Assembly: GCA_019044685.2 (NCBI GenBank)
Contig: JAGTXX020000003.1
Location: forward strand, 1,054,001-1,118,000
DNA: 64,000 bases
Direction of reading: 5' to 3'
DNA from: Nannochloris sp. 'desiccata'
Lineage: Eukaryota > Chlorophyta > Trebouxiophyceae > Chlorellales > Chlorellaceae
Positions 1 through 11,399 of the stretch are shown one piece after another (positions within the stretch are counted from its first letter, which is position 1; each line of letters opens with the position of its first letter). A program made the translations under genes and the position numbers. The notes below the pieces were generated by a model. That model saw only the letters and a program-made list of their open reading frames with translations, was not told the origin of the DNA and made no database searches.

Positions 1-523
1 GCGGTAAGCAATGTGAGCATGAATTTGATTAGACTTGCAACTATGTGCCAAGGGTCTAGTGACTACTCCTGTTTGGCTCATTGTTTTCCTTTCAACTGAC
101 TAACGAAATTAAAAGTTGTGATTCGAGCAGGATTAAATATTGAGTTCTTGAAACTGCCGGCTAGCATTGCTCAATCGCTAGCAAGTAATTAGCTTTAACC
201 GTTAAAAATCGGAACAGCAATTTAGCGCTTTAGAAGATGCAGTGGGGACCCTAAGTCATTGCCTCGCCAAGGTTTTCTCGAAAAGCCATATCACAGCATG
301 TCCTCCCGTCCGGCGGAGGCATCCTAGAACAAATTAAGGTTGTGCGAGTCCCACAACCTTAACCACCCCATCGCGTTATCTCGCACAGCGACACTCACAT
401 TATTCTAATATGCCTTTCCTAATAAAGAAATTGAGAGAATTGAGTCGTCTGGTCTCTTGCTTAAAGCATTGCAAAGCTACCTCTCCTACTCGGTAGACTT
501 TTGGTGGCAAGGTTGAACCTAGT
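1..523. other. Upstream non-coding region
   Basis: No supported gene. This AT-rich stretch precedes the FkbM-like gene and presumably holds its promoter and 5' UTR. A GC-rich patch near 300-320 can fold into a small hairpin (CCTCCG / CGGAGG). Short frames on the minus strand here have no homology that I recognise. Confidence 0.5.
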
Positions 524-1776
524 ATGATGAAAGCGACAAGGTCCTTTCCAACCAAGGGTATGCTGCCTGAGGTCTTTACCGCCATATGTGTTGTAGCAAC
601 TGCTTTTGTGGTTGGCATGTTCATTGGAAAGCAGAGCAGGGACTTTCTTATTGAGACTGCTTCACCAGCGGCAGTGCTTTCCGGTGTTGAAGTTGCTCAG
701 CCTGCAAGGTAAGCAACAGCTCACCTTCTGGGGCCTAGCTAGTCCATAATTAACATCTATTACGGTCTGAACACTACATTATTTCCAATACCTTTTCTGT
801 TTACAGTGGTTTGCGCTGCCCTTATGTTCTTGAGATCTCGCTTTGGCAAGACGCTATCACCCGCCAGCAGCAATTTTGCACCCAGCTGGAGAGCCTTCAC
901 GGAGACAGTGTGCCATCAAAGGTACAGCTCGATGATCAAAAAGCTTTAATTCGTTTAGATAACGTTCAAGGTGGGTCCCATTCTATATATGTTATGGAAG
1001 GTGATGATGTTGTCAGTAGGGCATTCCGAGAAACAAATCATTGGGAGAAGCGTGAAGTCGCTGCTGTAGTTGAACAGCTTATCACTGTAGCCGATAGGAA
1101 AGGCGTCTCTCGTTCAGAGGTCGTATTTATTGATATAGGAGCGAATTTAGGTACGTTTACGATGGCTGCTGCTGCTGCTGGCTTCAAAGTGTATGCCTTC
1201 GAGCCTATGGAAACGAACATTGCTGCAATTAGGCACAGTATTTGTGCAAATAAACAGTTTCTTAACAATGTAGCACTAATTGAAACGGGCCTTGGGAATG
1301 AATTTCAAACGTGTGGCTTGTATAGCGGAGATGCAAACGTAGGAGATGGGTTCGTGAACTGCGACCCAAGTTTCAGAATCGACGCCGAAGTACACGCAAA
1401 AAGAAACATATCCAAGCGGCAAGATCTAATCGTACGCAGGTTAGATGATTTGCTGGGCAGCTCCGTCATGGATAGCTTGAAGGCGCGTGTTGCTGTGCTG
1501 AAAATTGATGTCGAAGGCTTTGAACCTTTAGTGTTTGAGGGCGCTAAGAAATTTTTAGATGTTGTTCATCCTGAGTTTTTGATGACTGAGGTGAACGTCG
1601 CAAACCCAGGTATAGTGAAACAGTACATGGAATACATGTCTCGATGGTATGACGTGCATGAAGAGGCGTTTACTGGACCGATTTTGGATCTTTCTACTTT
1701 GCAAGACCCTGCTCAAGGTGGGAGGAGATTTGCTGTGAATATATTCAATTTATATCTTGCAGCTAAATCTATATGA
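524..1776 (+). CDS. Membrane-anchored FkbM-family methyltransferase
   Basis: Two exons (524-708 and 807-1776; intron 709-806, GTAAGC...TTACAG) give 384 residues. An N-terminal hydrophobic segment (about residues 16-36) suggests a type II anchor in the Golgi or ER membrane. The SAM-binding motif FIDIGANLGTFT lies near residue 170, followed by the FEP motif. The FkbM signature continues with an R-L-D-D-L element and VLKIDVEGFEPLVFEGA towards the C terminus. Family members O-methylate sugars or small molecules using S-adenosylmethionine; many algae carry several, some acting on surface glycans. The substrate is not visible from the sequence. The start is the first ATG of a tandem ATG pair and gives a complete signal anchor. 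The gene is convergent with the next gene, separated by about 260 bases of AT-rich DNA. The family call is firm; the glycan role is inference. Confidence 0.85.
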
Positions 1777-2034
1777 TTTTGAGGGCATTTTTAGAAGAAT
1801 TTCCACGATTAGTGTACTATGTTTTACTAGTTGAGTTGATTAACTATCATGCTATTAACAATTTGAATGGTGACAGGAAACGTTTTAGAAATACTTAACC
1901 CCTCCATAGGCCACCCTGCATCTAAAAAACCTAAAAAAAAGTAGCTGATGCTATAAATCCAATTAACAAAAGTCTAGAGTTGTAGGTAACAAATGTCAAA
2001 ACAAAATATTCTCTGGTTTTTATTTAACTTTAAA

Positions 2035-3696
2035 CTAAATAGAGCTTTGTCGAGGCAGAGACTTGGCTTCCGTCGGGGTTACCCCCGCACTACTCTTTCC
2101 GCCGCCGCCGCCCAAAACCGTGCCGTCTTCACTCTCTTCTAATACAAACACCCTTCTTAAGCGATTATTTGCTTCAGAGGCATACGTATGCGGCGACGAA
2201 GGCCATGGTGTTTTCATTGCCATCTCTATTGAGCTACTCAAACTACTCTTTGCATTAACAGCGGTGGAGCCATGAAGCATGGACACAGTGCTCCCACCAC
2301 CGCCATTGTCTAAACCACCGCCACTGCTATGAGGTCTCGGCAGTAACCCTGCTCTTTCTCCAGTATGCTCTAGTACAACTGTACCACTACTCGTGGCACC
2401 ACCTAATGCACCACCTATTCCAACACCGTTACTGCCATTTTCTGCATGGTAATGAAGAACTCCAGCAACACTTGCTGGCCGTCTTTTCTCACCACTGAAA
2501 GTACCGCTATCTCCACTACCGCTACTCGGTCGTTGGTGGTTCCTAGAACCGTCCACAACAATAGGAATAATGGCCCCTTGTTTTAATTTATTATACTTCA
2601 GCCAATTAAATAACACAACACCAGCTATAAGTACGACCAGACCCATCGCATTAACTAGAGTGAAACTCTCGTGTAAAAATAATACCGCCGCTCCAACAGT
2701 GACAATCTCTTTAAAAGTACCGGCTACAAGGAATGTTAATGCCGAGGTATTGGCAATAAGCATAAATTCAGCCCATACCATTGAAAAGGCAATCACCCCG
2801 CCTACAGCTAGGATTAATGTGGTAAACAAACAATGTCCGAATGAAGAAAAATAAGGAGAGTCGGGTAAAACCACCCAAAGTTTCTCAAAAGATACGCTAA
2901 TGATGGCTAAAGTGACACCCATGATAGGAGTCAAGTGGTAAATCACTTCCACAGGTCCACCACTTGATGCTTCGTGTTTATGGCCTTGTAACAGTATTTG
3001 AGTGATGGTCCATCGCAGCCCCGCCAAAGCAGCGGCACTCATCACAAGAATGAACCCGAGAAGATCAAACTTCGTTTCCCCAGCTACGAGAAGTAACAGA
3101 CCGCATGAAATGACACTCACAACGGCAGCTAAGCTCCAACTTGGCTTTTCAATGCCCCATATAATGGCAAAGGTGAGTAAAAATAGGGGGGTGGTGCTTT
3201 TGCACATGACGTAGAATGAGAGGGTGATAAACACTAAAGAATAATTCGAAAATCCAATATCTAGCCCCGTGGCGATACCGTTGGGCACTACAGAGCGGAG
3301 ATACTTTTCCCAAGTTAGTTCTTCTCCTTTTCTTTTGACTAGTCCAGTACTGAGCAACGTCCGAGCAATGAGATGTTGAAAACCGAACTGGACGCTCGAC
3401 ATGAAAAATGGAGCTGGGAAAGCACCTTTACCAGATAATCCATGTTCTTTTCCTACTAACAGTTTATTCCATAGACTAAGAAATGTGCCGAAAAAGTACC
3501 AAAGAAGAATAAGGCCTAGATTTTTAGCAGCGGTGATTGCAAGAGGACGACGATACCAGGGAAGGTCTCCTACAGTGAACGTGTGGGGTTCTGAACTACG
3601 GCTACGTCCTAATGGGACTGGGAGAAGCGATTCGTTTTCCTGATTGCTAACTGCGTTGGCATATTGAGCTCGTGGTGGGGTTTGATCAAGCGCCAT
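2035..3696 (-). CDS. SLC35C2-like nucleotide-sugar/triose-phosphate-type transporter
   Basis: A single exon of 553 residues. The first ~370 residues form a TPT/EamA-type transporter with about ten membrane segments, starting WYFFGTFLSLWNKLL and including the typical K-S-T-T-P region and ALAGLRWTITQILLQ, which closely matches the SLC35C2 branch of the drug/metabolite transporter superfamily. Members sit in Golgi or ER membranes and are linked to nucleotide-sugar supply (GDP-fucose related in animals); the substrate here is unknown. The C-terminal ~180 residues are a low-complexity Gly/Ser/Asn-rich tail, probably cytosolic and disordered, longer than in animal orthologues. No intron. The ATG at 3696 precedes a short soluble region before the first membrane segment, as expected. 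Confidence 0.85.
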   Translation of the reverse strand: MALDQTPPRAQYANAVSNQENESLLPVPLGRSRSSEPHTFTVGDLPWYRRPLAITAAKNLGLILLWYFFGTFLSLWNKLLVGKEHGLSGKGAFPAPFFMSSVQFGFQHLIARTLLSTGLVKRKGEELTWEKYLRSVVPNGIATGLDIGFSNYSLVFITLSFYVMCKSTTPLFLLTFAIIWGIEKPSWSLAAVVSVISCGLLLLVAGETKFDLLGFILVMSAAALAGLRWTITQILLQGHKHEASSGGPVEVIYHLTPIMGVTLAIISVSFEKLWVVLPDSPYFSSFGHCLFTTLILAVGGVIAFSMVWAEFMLIANTSALTFLVAGTFKEIVTVGAAVLFLHESFTLVNAMGLVVLIAGVVLFNWLKYNKLKQGAIIPIVVDGSRNHQRPSSGSGDSGTFSGEKRRPASVAGVLHYHAENGSNGVGIGGALGGATSSGTVVLEHTGERAGLLPRPHSSGGGLDNGGGGSTVSMLHGSTAVNAKSSLSSSIEMAMKTPWPSSPHTYASEANNRLRRVFVLEESEDGTVLGGGGGKSSAGVTPTEAKSLPRQSSI

Positions 3697-4924
3697 TTTA
3701 ACACGGCGGAGGGGAGATATACAACGTCAATCAAAACTAAAGTCTTTTAATCGATGCCCAAGCCCGCCTAATGGAAGCCAAACTGTTGATGGCCTGTGTC
3801 CATACGTGGTACTGAACTATTAGTTATCCTGCTACCTAAGCAGTGAGAAATACCAATGTGTAGGAGATATAATTTATGACAATGTTTTAGTAATTTAGCG
3901 CCAGGGTGCATATATTCTCAAGAGGATAAAGTTAAGCATGCTACAAATTATACAATATGCTAATTGTGATGATCGTAGCCCTATTTAAGCCAGGCTTTCT
4001 CCCTTCCCCCTCTTTTGACCAGCGCTCATGCTCGCGGCCAACTTGAATTTTTAACCCCCATCGCTTTCAAGCCGGTTCTCTAGTCCTATACCTTTTGCAG
4101 ATAGTTCACCTTGTAATCATTACATGGATGCCGAGGCAAAAACAGAATCAATCGATAGTATCTAGATCAAAAGACACGACACAAAAGACAAACTACTCAT
4201 CGACAAAACTAAACTATCGATATATAAAATGCAAATTAAACAGAGCGAGATAATCAAAACATGCATTCAAAACACAGAGGAAGTAGTTCCGTTCCAGGGA
4301 TAACAATGGAAAATGCTACCAGGACAACGAATCAATCCCCAAAAATGTGCAAATAGAAAAGCAGTATTTCGAATTAATATTTCCGGGGAAATTGCAGTCT
4401 GAAATTTTTGCAAGACAAAGTTGTTTGAAGTATTAGTATTTACTTTTTGCTGGCCCAATCAACACAACACAAAGAGCGAACGACGATGCTCCAACCTCAT
4501 AGATGGCACCATGCTATTACCGACAGCACGAGGTGAAATTTAAGAAAAATGTAAGGCGATTTATTAATAAAGCGCCGTGGCCCGAAAACAAAGGCATGGG
4601 GCGGGCGGGTGAACAATGGTGGCAAGAACCGGGGGAAAAAGGGAAAAAAGAAAAGGAAAGAGAGGCGAAACGCGTAAACTTAACAAAGAATCATCAGAAT
4701 GAATAATAAAGGGGAAGAATCAGCAATTAAAAAATTTTATTTTTTAATTAAACACAACAGAAAGCAAAGATATAAAGTAAAGCTGGTAGTACTCCAAAAT
4801 TTGGATTAAAAACGACAAGAATAACATAGTAATTGGATATAGCTGACCCGGCTACATTATCATACACTTACACAGGCAGCTATAGTATTCCAACACCGTA
4901 TAATTAACCTTTAAGATCGTTTCT
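3697..4924. other. Intergenic region between transporter and EF3
   Basis: About 1.2 kb without a supported gene. It should hold the promoter of the transporter (high-coordinate side of 3696) and the 3' UTR of EF3. A TTACA at 4869-4873 reads TGTAA on the minus strand, about 50 bases past the EF3 stop, a good poly(A) signal. Small frames at 4267-4458 and 4503-4706 are compositionally biased and not convincing. Confidence 0.5.
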
Positions 4925-7900
4925 TTACTCCCAGTCTTCATCATCACTAACTTCTTCTCCTCTCTCACGACGAGCCTTGTTCAATTTATCCCTCGCCTTC
5001 TTCTCTTTACGAGAAAGCTCACGCTTGGGTCCCTTGACCTTGATGGTGTTACCCAAAGCATCAGTAGTCTCTTCCTGGCGCTTCCACTCCAATTTAGCAG
5101 CAGCCAAAGCAGCAGCAGATTGGCCGGTAATCTCGAGCTTTCCACCGCCAACAGTCCACTTCTCTCCGCAGACCTGGTCCAAGAACTCCTGAGAGTGAGA
5201 AACAACAACGACACCACCGCCAAACTCTTTAAGAGCACCAGCAAGGGCACCGAGGGACTCACGATCCAGATAATTGGTAGGTTCATCAAGCACGATGATA
5301 TGGGGCTGCTGCCACATGGCGGCACCAAGCACCAATTTGACCTTTTGACCACCAGACAATCCCTTGATGTGGGAGTGAGTAGCAAACTCAGCCTCAAGAC
5401 CAAGATCTCCAAGCATTTTCTCAACATTGGCAGCAGTGAGGGGACGTCCCATAAGACCAGCAGCAGCAGCTTCACGAGCATCGATCTCGTTAACCATCTT
5501 CTCGTACCCCATGTCTTCGAGCTGAGCACGAGTCATCCAGGAAGTCATATCAGCAGACATATTTTGCCATTGAACCTCATATTCATATCCTTTCTTGAGT
5601 TTACGACGGTTGAGTAACTTCTCAACGGTACGCTTGACCTTCTCGCCTTCAATAGCGACCTTTTGTTCCTGAAGTTTTTTCTCTTCCTCCTCAGTTAAGC
5701 GATCAACCTTTTGCTGGGCTTCACGATCCTCACCGGTAGCATAACGCCACTGGATGTACTGGTTAGGAGTCTTTTCCAAATGGTTTTCGATATGATGGAA
5801 AGCGTGTTGTGCGACGTAGGCGACACGTAAATTGGGATGCTTCCAAACGAAACCAGCGTTGGGTTCCATCTCACCAGTCAACAGCTTAATCATGGTAGAT
5901 TTACCAGCACCGTTGGGGCCGACAACCTGAACACGAGAGTTCAAAGACACTTGGAGCATGACATTTTCCAATACATTCTTGGCAGCACCAGGGTAGGCGA
6001 AGCTGACATCACGCATCTTTAAGATGGCACGATCCTTGGAGTTGATACCCTCAAGGAAACCAGGCTCAGGGAGGACCCATTTAGTCTGAGAATCCTGGAG
6101 GTTGTAGTAAGATTTGGCCTCAGGGCGGTGCTTGACAAGCTCGGATAAGTTACCACGATATTTTTTCAATTTACGACCTTCGTAGTGAATAATTCCGGAG
6201 CAGACCTTGTCCAAGAAAGAGGAGTCGTGAGAGACAATGATGGAGGTACGGTCAGTGAGAGAGTTGAGGTAGTCAACAAGCCACTGGACGTTGGTAACAT
6301 CCAAATGATTAGTGGGCTCATCGAGTAACAATATATCGGCATCCATCAACATGGCACGAGCAAGAGCAAGCTTCATTTTCCAGCCTCCAGAGAGGGAAGC
6401 AACGGAACCGTTGATAAGCTCATCAGTGAAACCGACAGAGCTAAGAACTTCCTTAATTTTCTCGTGAGTAGGGTGGGAAGCTTCTTGCACAATGGGATCC
6501 ATGTGAACAAACTCGACGACAGCAGTGTCAGCCTGGGAAGCATCGATATCGTGCTCAACATAGATGGTACGGAGTTCCTCTTTAGGAGGGAATCCATCAA
6601 GCTGTCCATTGGAAATAGCTCTCATCAGAGTAGACTTACCAGCACCATTGGGTCCGCAGAGACCGTAACGCTGACCACGCTTGAGATGGAGGTTGGCATT
6701 CATGAGAAGTACCTTGGCACCATAAGCAAGAGAGAATTCGCAGTTGCAAAGATCCTCACCTTCCTCTTCTTCCTCAACGTTACCCTTGGCCTCGGCCTCC
6801 TTGTAGCAGATTTGGAGGAAAGCGGTGGCGGCCTTACCAGCAGTAGCTTCAGTGATGTAAGAACCGAGGTAAGGGACAATGCACTTCTTCCATGAAGGTT
6901 CTTCGAAGTTCTTGACATCGACCAAAGTGGCGCACATATCGTTGGAGTAGGCAAGAGTAGCCTCGGCATCAGCGCCGAGCTCAGCGCCAGAAGCATCTTT
7001 AACAGCCTTCTTGAGCTGTTCAAGCATGGCAGGGCGGTCAGCCTTGGCTTCAGCCTGGCCAGCAGCACCAGCAGCCTGGGCATCGCCAATGACCTGCTCG
7101 ACAAGCTTGAGGGCCTTCTCGGCAACACCACGAGCTTCGGGGTTAGACATCTCCTTGATGACCTTGGAGATAGGGGCAGCCATCTGCTCACCGAATTCCA
7201 TAGCGTGAACGGGAGAGTCGACAAGCTGGGCCATGTTGAACACGATCAAGCATGCCTTACGACGGATAGGGGTAGAGCGCTCGGCCATACCGCGGAGCAA
7301 CAAGGGGACGAGGAGAGCCAAGACAGGGGCATCGACAGCCTGGACGAAAGTGGTGGCACCGAGAGCGTGGACGCAGTCCTGAACTTCTTGGGGCTGGGCA
7401 ATGCAGCGGACCAAGTTGGGGATAAAGGGCTCAATATCCTTGTTGTTGACGCGGGCAGAGCACTTGATGAGGACATTGGTGGCAAGGTCACGGAGTTCCT
7501 TCTTGATGTCGGTCATGCACTCAGTGACAGCGGGAACAATTTCAGGGAGGCAGAGAGCGACCTCATCCTCGGAGTTGTTGGCGAGGATGTCAAGGAATTT
7601 GAGAGCGCCCATTTTGGTCTGGGGCTTCACTTGAGGGGCCATGACCTCAAGGAGGGCGGGGAGAGCGACCTTGATAGCAGCCGGGTTGAGCTTATCAAAG
7701 ATAGCACAGCCAGCGGCATCGGCAGCATCGCGGACACCAGCGTCCTGCAAAAATATAAAGGGAGCAAGAATTGAATTAGAGAGGGAACGCAAAATCAGTC
7801 AACGAACGAAAATGCACCGCGGCCAATCGATAGGAATGGCCGTACAACAAATTTATAAAGCTAGAACGGGGGCGGCAAGCGACCTAGTTGCACACAGGGC

Positions 7901-8145
7901 AGCGGGAAGCTGCTTCAGCCGCCATGCTGAATCCTTACCTTGTGGGCCAAAGCATTCAAAATAGCAGGGACCAACGGGACCGTGAAGGGCTCAGAGGCTT
8001 GTTTAAGAGCCTCAGCGAGAGCCTGAACTCCAGCGAGTCCGGCTATCTTCTCCTCAGTGGTTCCAGCTTCGATTTTCTCCTTGAGGAGCTTGGATTCTTG
8101 GGCTCTGGACTCGCCCTGTGAGGGCTGGACGGGACGGACACACAT
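4925..8145 (-). CDS. EF3: Translation elongation factor 3 (ABC-F-like ATPase)
   Basis: Two exons (8145-7939 and 7744-4925; intron 7745-7938) encode about 1008 residues, close to fungal eEF3 (about 1040). Order: N-terminal HEAT repeats (about 1-320), a four-helix-type linker, ABC1 (Walker A GPNGAGKST near 434, LSGGWKMKLALARAML, LLLDEPTNHLD) and ABC2 (GPNGAGKST near 682, LSGGQKVKLVLGAAM, IVLDEPTNYLD). A chromodomain-like insert (YEYEVQW...MTSWM) lies near 790 within ABC2, and the tail is basic then acidic, ending SDDEDWE. The protein binds the ribosome and uses ATP to release E-site tRNA and help eEF1A. First known as fungus-specific, it also occurs in several algae and chloroviruses. All catalytic motifs are intact. 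The start at 8145 gives the conserved HEAT beginning. Confidence 0.95.
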
Positions 8146-8784
8146 GTTGTCGTTGGTGGATATTATGGCGTGGTGGGACGTTTAAAACGTTAAAACGGGA
8201 GCCGGCGAAGATGCGGAAGGGATTGCGAAACAATCTTCAAATAAATGAAGACAGGTAAAGGATGGGGGGGAGTGCCGAACTCCTTAAACACGCAGCTCAC
8301 TTGTTGAGCTGTGGTCAAAAAATAAAAAGAGGATGATTCTGCTCGGAACCGAGACTTTTAGGCCTAGCGCCACCTGCACCTCGCTGCACAGGGCGCTGAA
8401 GCTGATGAACGGCCAGAAAAGGCTTGGGTCAGCCTGTTGCATATCTCCTTCCTAAATCGGTATATCCTAAAATCGGTATATCCTAACACGAGTTCCCACT
8501 GGAGTGCTTTTCAACCAATTCCCTATGATCTGCACCCTTGAATAGATTAAAGACACCAAATTTTCCTGCCTGCTGCGGCTTTCACCGGTTTCCCCCCCGG
8601 CCAGTTTCCTCGGCCACTTTGTTAACCCTTAATTATTGCCCTAAATCCCCTCTTTAAACTTGTATTTCCCCATAAATTGAGTATATACTTTTACATCGTA
8701 CTCATTTAAAGCTTTTTAACAATAAGCAGCTTGCAAAAAACCCTAAAAATAAATGCTTTATTTTTATTTTCTTCCATCGACAGT
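8146..8784. other. Intergenic region EF3 5' / RPL3 3'
   Basis: This 639-base region contains the EF3 promoter and the RPL3 3' UTR. TTACA at 8691-8695 is TGTAA on the minus strand, about 90 bases past the RPL3 stop. A 17-base direct repeat (AAATCGGTATATCCTAA) occurs twice in tandem at about 8453-8485. No gene seen. Confidence 0.55.
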
Positions 8785-10181
8785 TTACGCCTTGATGCGG
8801 CCAAGGACCTTTGCTTTCTCGTCGGAAGTCTGGAAACGACCATGGCCGAATTTGGAAGAGGTATCGATAAACTTGAGCTTGACATCTTCCAAAGCGGTAC
8901 GAGAAGTCTGGGGGAACAAAGACTTACGAAGGGTAATGACACGCTTCTTGGTACCGGGGCAGCATCCCTTGATCATGACATAGTCTTCCTTGACCTCACC
9001 ATAATGAGGGAAACCACCCATAGGGGTAATGTCCTTCTCAGTGACATCAAATTCAGTGGTGGCAGTGTGACTGGCATCACCCTTAAGACCAACACGGTAC
9101 ACCTTCTTGTTCATTTCAGTGCGATGATTCATACCCATAGCACCGGAGCGGGCAACAGTCCAGCCGACACGGGCAGGATGCCAAGCACCAATGCACGCAA
9201 CCTTACGGAGACCACGATGGGTCTTGCGAGGAAGACGGGTAACACCCCAACGGGTGATAACACCCTCAGTTCCGTGACCACGAGTGATGGCAATAGCATC
9301 AATCATCTCGGATTGAGTGAAGACGGAGTTGACACCAACTTGCTTTTCGAGCAAATTGGCAGCGAAATCGACCTTGTCAGCGATGGAACCACCGTTAACC
9401 TGGATTTCCATGATGTGGGCCTTCTTCTGGGGAATAGGGACCTTGGAAACCTGAGTGTGGGCGATAACACGAATAGCAGCACAGTGCTTCTTCATCTGCT
9501 CAAGCTCAGCCTGGATTTCTTTGCCGCCATCAGCGTGCTTCTTGGCGTACTTGGTGAAAGCCTTTTTCTTGGACTTGAACCAGTTCTTGTAGAAGCGACG
9601 TCTGATTTCTTCGGACAAATGCTCAGCCCAGACGGTGGTGAGGGAGCGCATGCCCCGGACAGTCTTGACGTAGCCAACAACACCAACAACGACCATGGGA
9701 GGGGTCTCAATGACGGTAACGGCTTCAGCGACTTCCTTCTTGTGAGCCTTGGAGCCAGGCTTCTCGACATCACGCATGATGTGGGTCATGCCAGCCTTGT
9801 AGCCCATGAAGGCAGTCAAGTGAGGAGCCTTAGAGGCATCATCACGAGGGAAAGACTTTACCTTACCCTTACCGCGCTTGCAGCGCTTCTTGGGCAAGAA
9901 GCCCAAGTTACCGTGGCGGGGAGCCTCGAACTGCAAAGAGAAAATACAAAAATTTGTAAAATTTTAGATGATGAATCGAAAAGCTCAGTAGGCAACGCTC
10001 AGACAAACCCCGCGGGCAATTAATTGTAATAATTTATATCCAGTTTTGGTTATCCGAACTGTGTTCAAGCCTGCAGGAGTCAGCAGCCAAAACATGCAGT
10101 CTCCTCCAATTTTGTCGGCCGCCGGCTCCTGCACCTCTTCCCCAGCGCTCTATGCAGCTATCTTACCTTCCTATGAGACAT
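8785..10181 (-). CDS. RPL3: 60S ribosomal protein L3 (uL3), cytosolic
   Basis: The 15-base coding part of exon 1 (10181-10167, MSHRK) is joined across a 236-base intron (10166-9931) to exon 2 (9930-8785), giving 386 residues, almost exactly the yeast length of 387. The joined N terminus reads [20 protein letters not shown], the universal eukaryotic uL3 start. Conserved landmarks follow: [49 protein letters not shown] (the histidine-bearing loop near the peptidyl-transferase centre) and [11 protein letters not shown]. The protein is an early-assembly component of the large subunit. Taking the in-frame continuation upstream of the acceptor instead would lose MSHRK, so the short exon is strongly favoured. 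The gene is divergent from V-ATPase G with 334 bases between starts. Confidence 0.97.
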
Positions 10182-10515
10182 AGTGCCTGAAAAGTCAGAT
10201 GAAAAGGACAGAGCCAGGCTTGAAACTCCCTTTTGGGTCGGCAGGCCGCATAATTCTCCGTTTCTTGCAGAAGCTTAGCCCTTGCCCCCTAAGGCTGATA
10301 ATAGGCACCTTGCTGCATACTGATGGCTTATTCGTATTCCTATTTGACACCTAGTGATCAAACCGGTTAGGAAAACCACGCACTACTAGCACAGCATTGC
10401 TTGTGACTTTAACTTTGTCTATTTTAAACATCACGATTGCTACCTCAAGGAGCACTCACCCTCAAAACTCACCGATCATAGGTTGAATTTTCTCATAAAA
10501 CCGAGATCAATAAAT
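10182..10515. promoter_or_regulatory. Divergent promoter region RPL3 / V-ATPase G
   Basis: This 334-base gap between two oppositely transcribed start codons must contain both promoters and 5' UTRs. No TATA box or other element stands out beyond AT-rich stretches close to each start. Confidence 0.4.
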
Positions 10516-11011
10516 ATGGAGGTGCCTGCTGGCCAAGATGGTATCCAACAGCTTCTTCTTGCTGAACAGGAAGCCCAGGCAATCGTAGCAAAAGCTAGGA
10601 AAGGTGAGAATATACCGTGGTAGTCGTAAATAAAAAAGAATGCAGCATCCTCATAATGTGAAATAGCTCTTATATCGCAACGATCTGTGCTAGGCGTGTT
10701 TACTTGACCTAGATTTTCATTTACTAAAATTTCTCTCCCGACTTTTTTTATATTTTTTCTTTGCAGCTAAAGCAGCTCGCTTGAAGCAAGCTAAAGAGGA
10801 AGCAGAACGTGAAGTCGCAGCATATAAGGCTGAAAGAGAAGCAGAATTTAAGCAAAAGATGGTTGATAATTCCACTAGCAGCCAAGAACATATGGCTCAT
10901 CTAAACGCTGAGAGCGATCGGGCTGTGGCAGCGATTAAAGAAAGTATTAATAATAAGAAGGAAGATGTTATTCAGATGATGCTCAAACAAGTCCAGAATG
11001 TCAGCACTTGA
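10516..11011 (+). CDS. VHA-G: V-type proton ATPase subunit G
   Basis: Exon 1 (10516-10603) and exon 2 (10767-11011), joined in phase 1 across a 163-base intron, encode 110 residues, the normal length for subunit G. The N terminus (GIQQLLLAEQEAQAIVAKAR) is the conserved signature; the remainder is a highly charged alpha-helical coiled coil (K/E/A-rich, for example LKQAKEEAEREVAAYK). Subunit G pairs with E to form the peripheral stalks linking V1 to Vo in the vacuolar proton pump. TGTAA at 11131-11135 is a likely poly(A) signal. A second V-ATPase gene (c'') lies at 48.8-49.5 kb, but the two are not adjacent. Confidence 0.95.
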
Positions 11012-11399
11012 ATAATACACTAAAATAAATCCCTTGCTTTGTACTACTGCCCTTTTAGTTAACCTCTGTTTGCTCCTTTGTACTCGTAAAGTAATTTTTT
11101 GTTTTTATTTTCCGGTGGAAGCCTTCCTGCTGTAACATTTTTTTGAATAATTCTATTTATTAGGACAGTCTGCTGAGGCGAAAGATCTTTTACATCTTCA
11201 TGCCCCCATTATCTAGCTAGGTCTTATCAAGGAAACCAGCAGCAATCGAAAAAATATTTCTAATCTAGAATCTTATGTGATGACAACAAAGGCGGAAAAT
11301 TGTAAAATCTAAATGGGTGGCAAAGTTTAGTAATGTTACCTATAACTAGTATATTTTATCATATAATTTGAAATAATCAGAATGAATGGAGCCATATAC
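11012..11399. other. Convergent intergenic region
   Basis: The 388 AT-rich bases between the 3' ends of V-ATPase G (plus) and plastid uS5 (minus) hold both 3' UTRs. No gene or repeat seen. Confidence 0.5.

Noticed and set aside
4981..5529. 182-residue minus-strand frame
   Set aside because: Overlaps EF3 in another frame on the same strand; a codon-bias shadow.
7205..7774. 189-residue plus-strand frame
   Set aside because: Antisense shadow of the EF3 HEAT region.
8731..10023. 430-residue plus-strand frame opposite RPL3
   Set aside because: Antisense shadow of the highly biased RPL3 coding sequence; the minus strand is plainly uL3.
9931..10166. Intronic snoRNA in the RPL3 intron
   Set aside because: A C-box-like word (GATGATGA) is present only on the antisense strand, so no C/D pairing is possible in the transcript.
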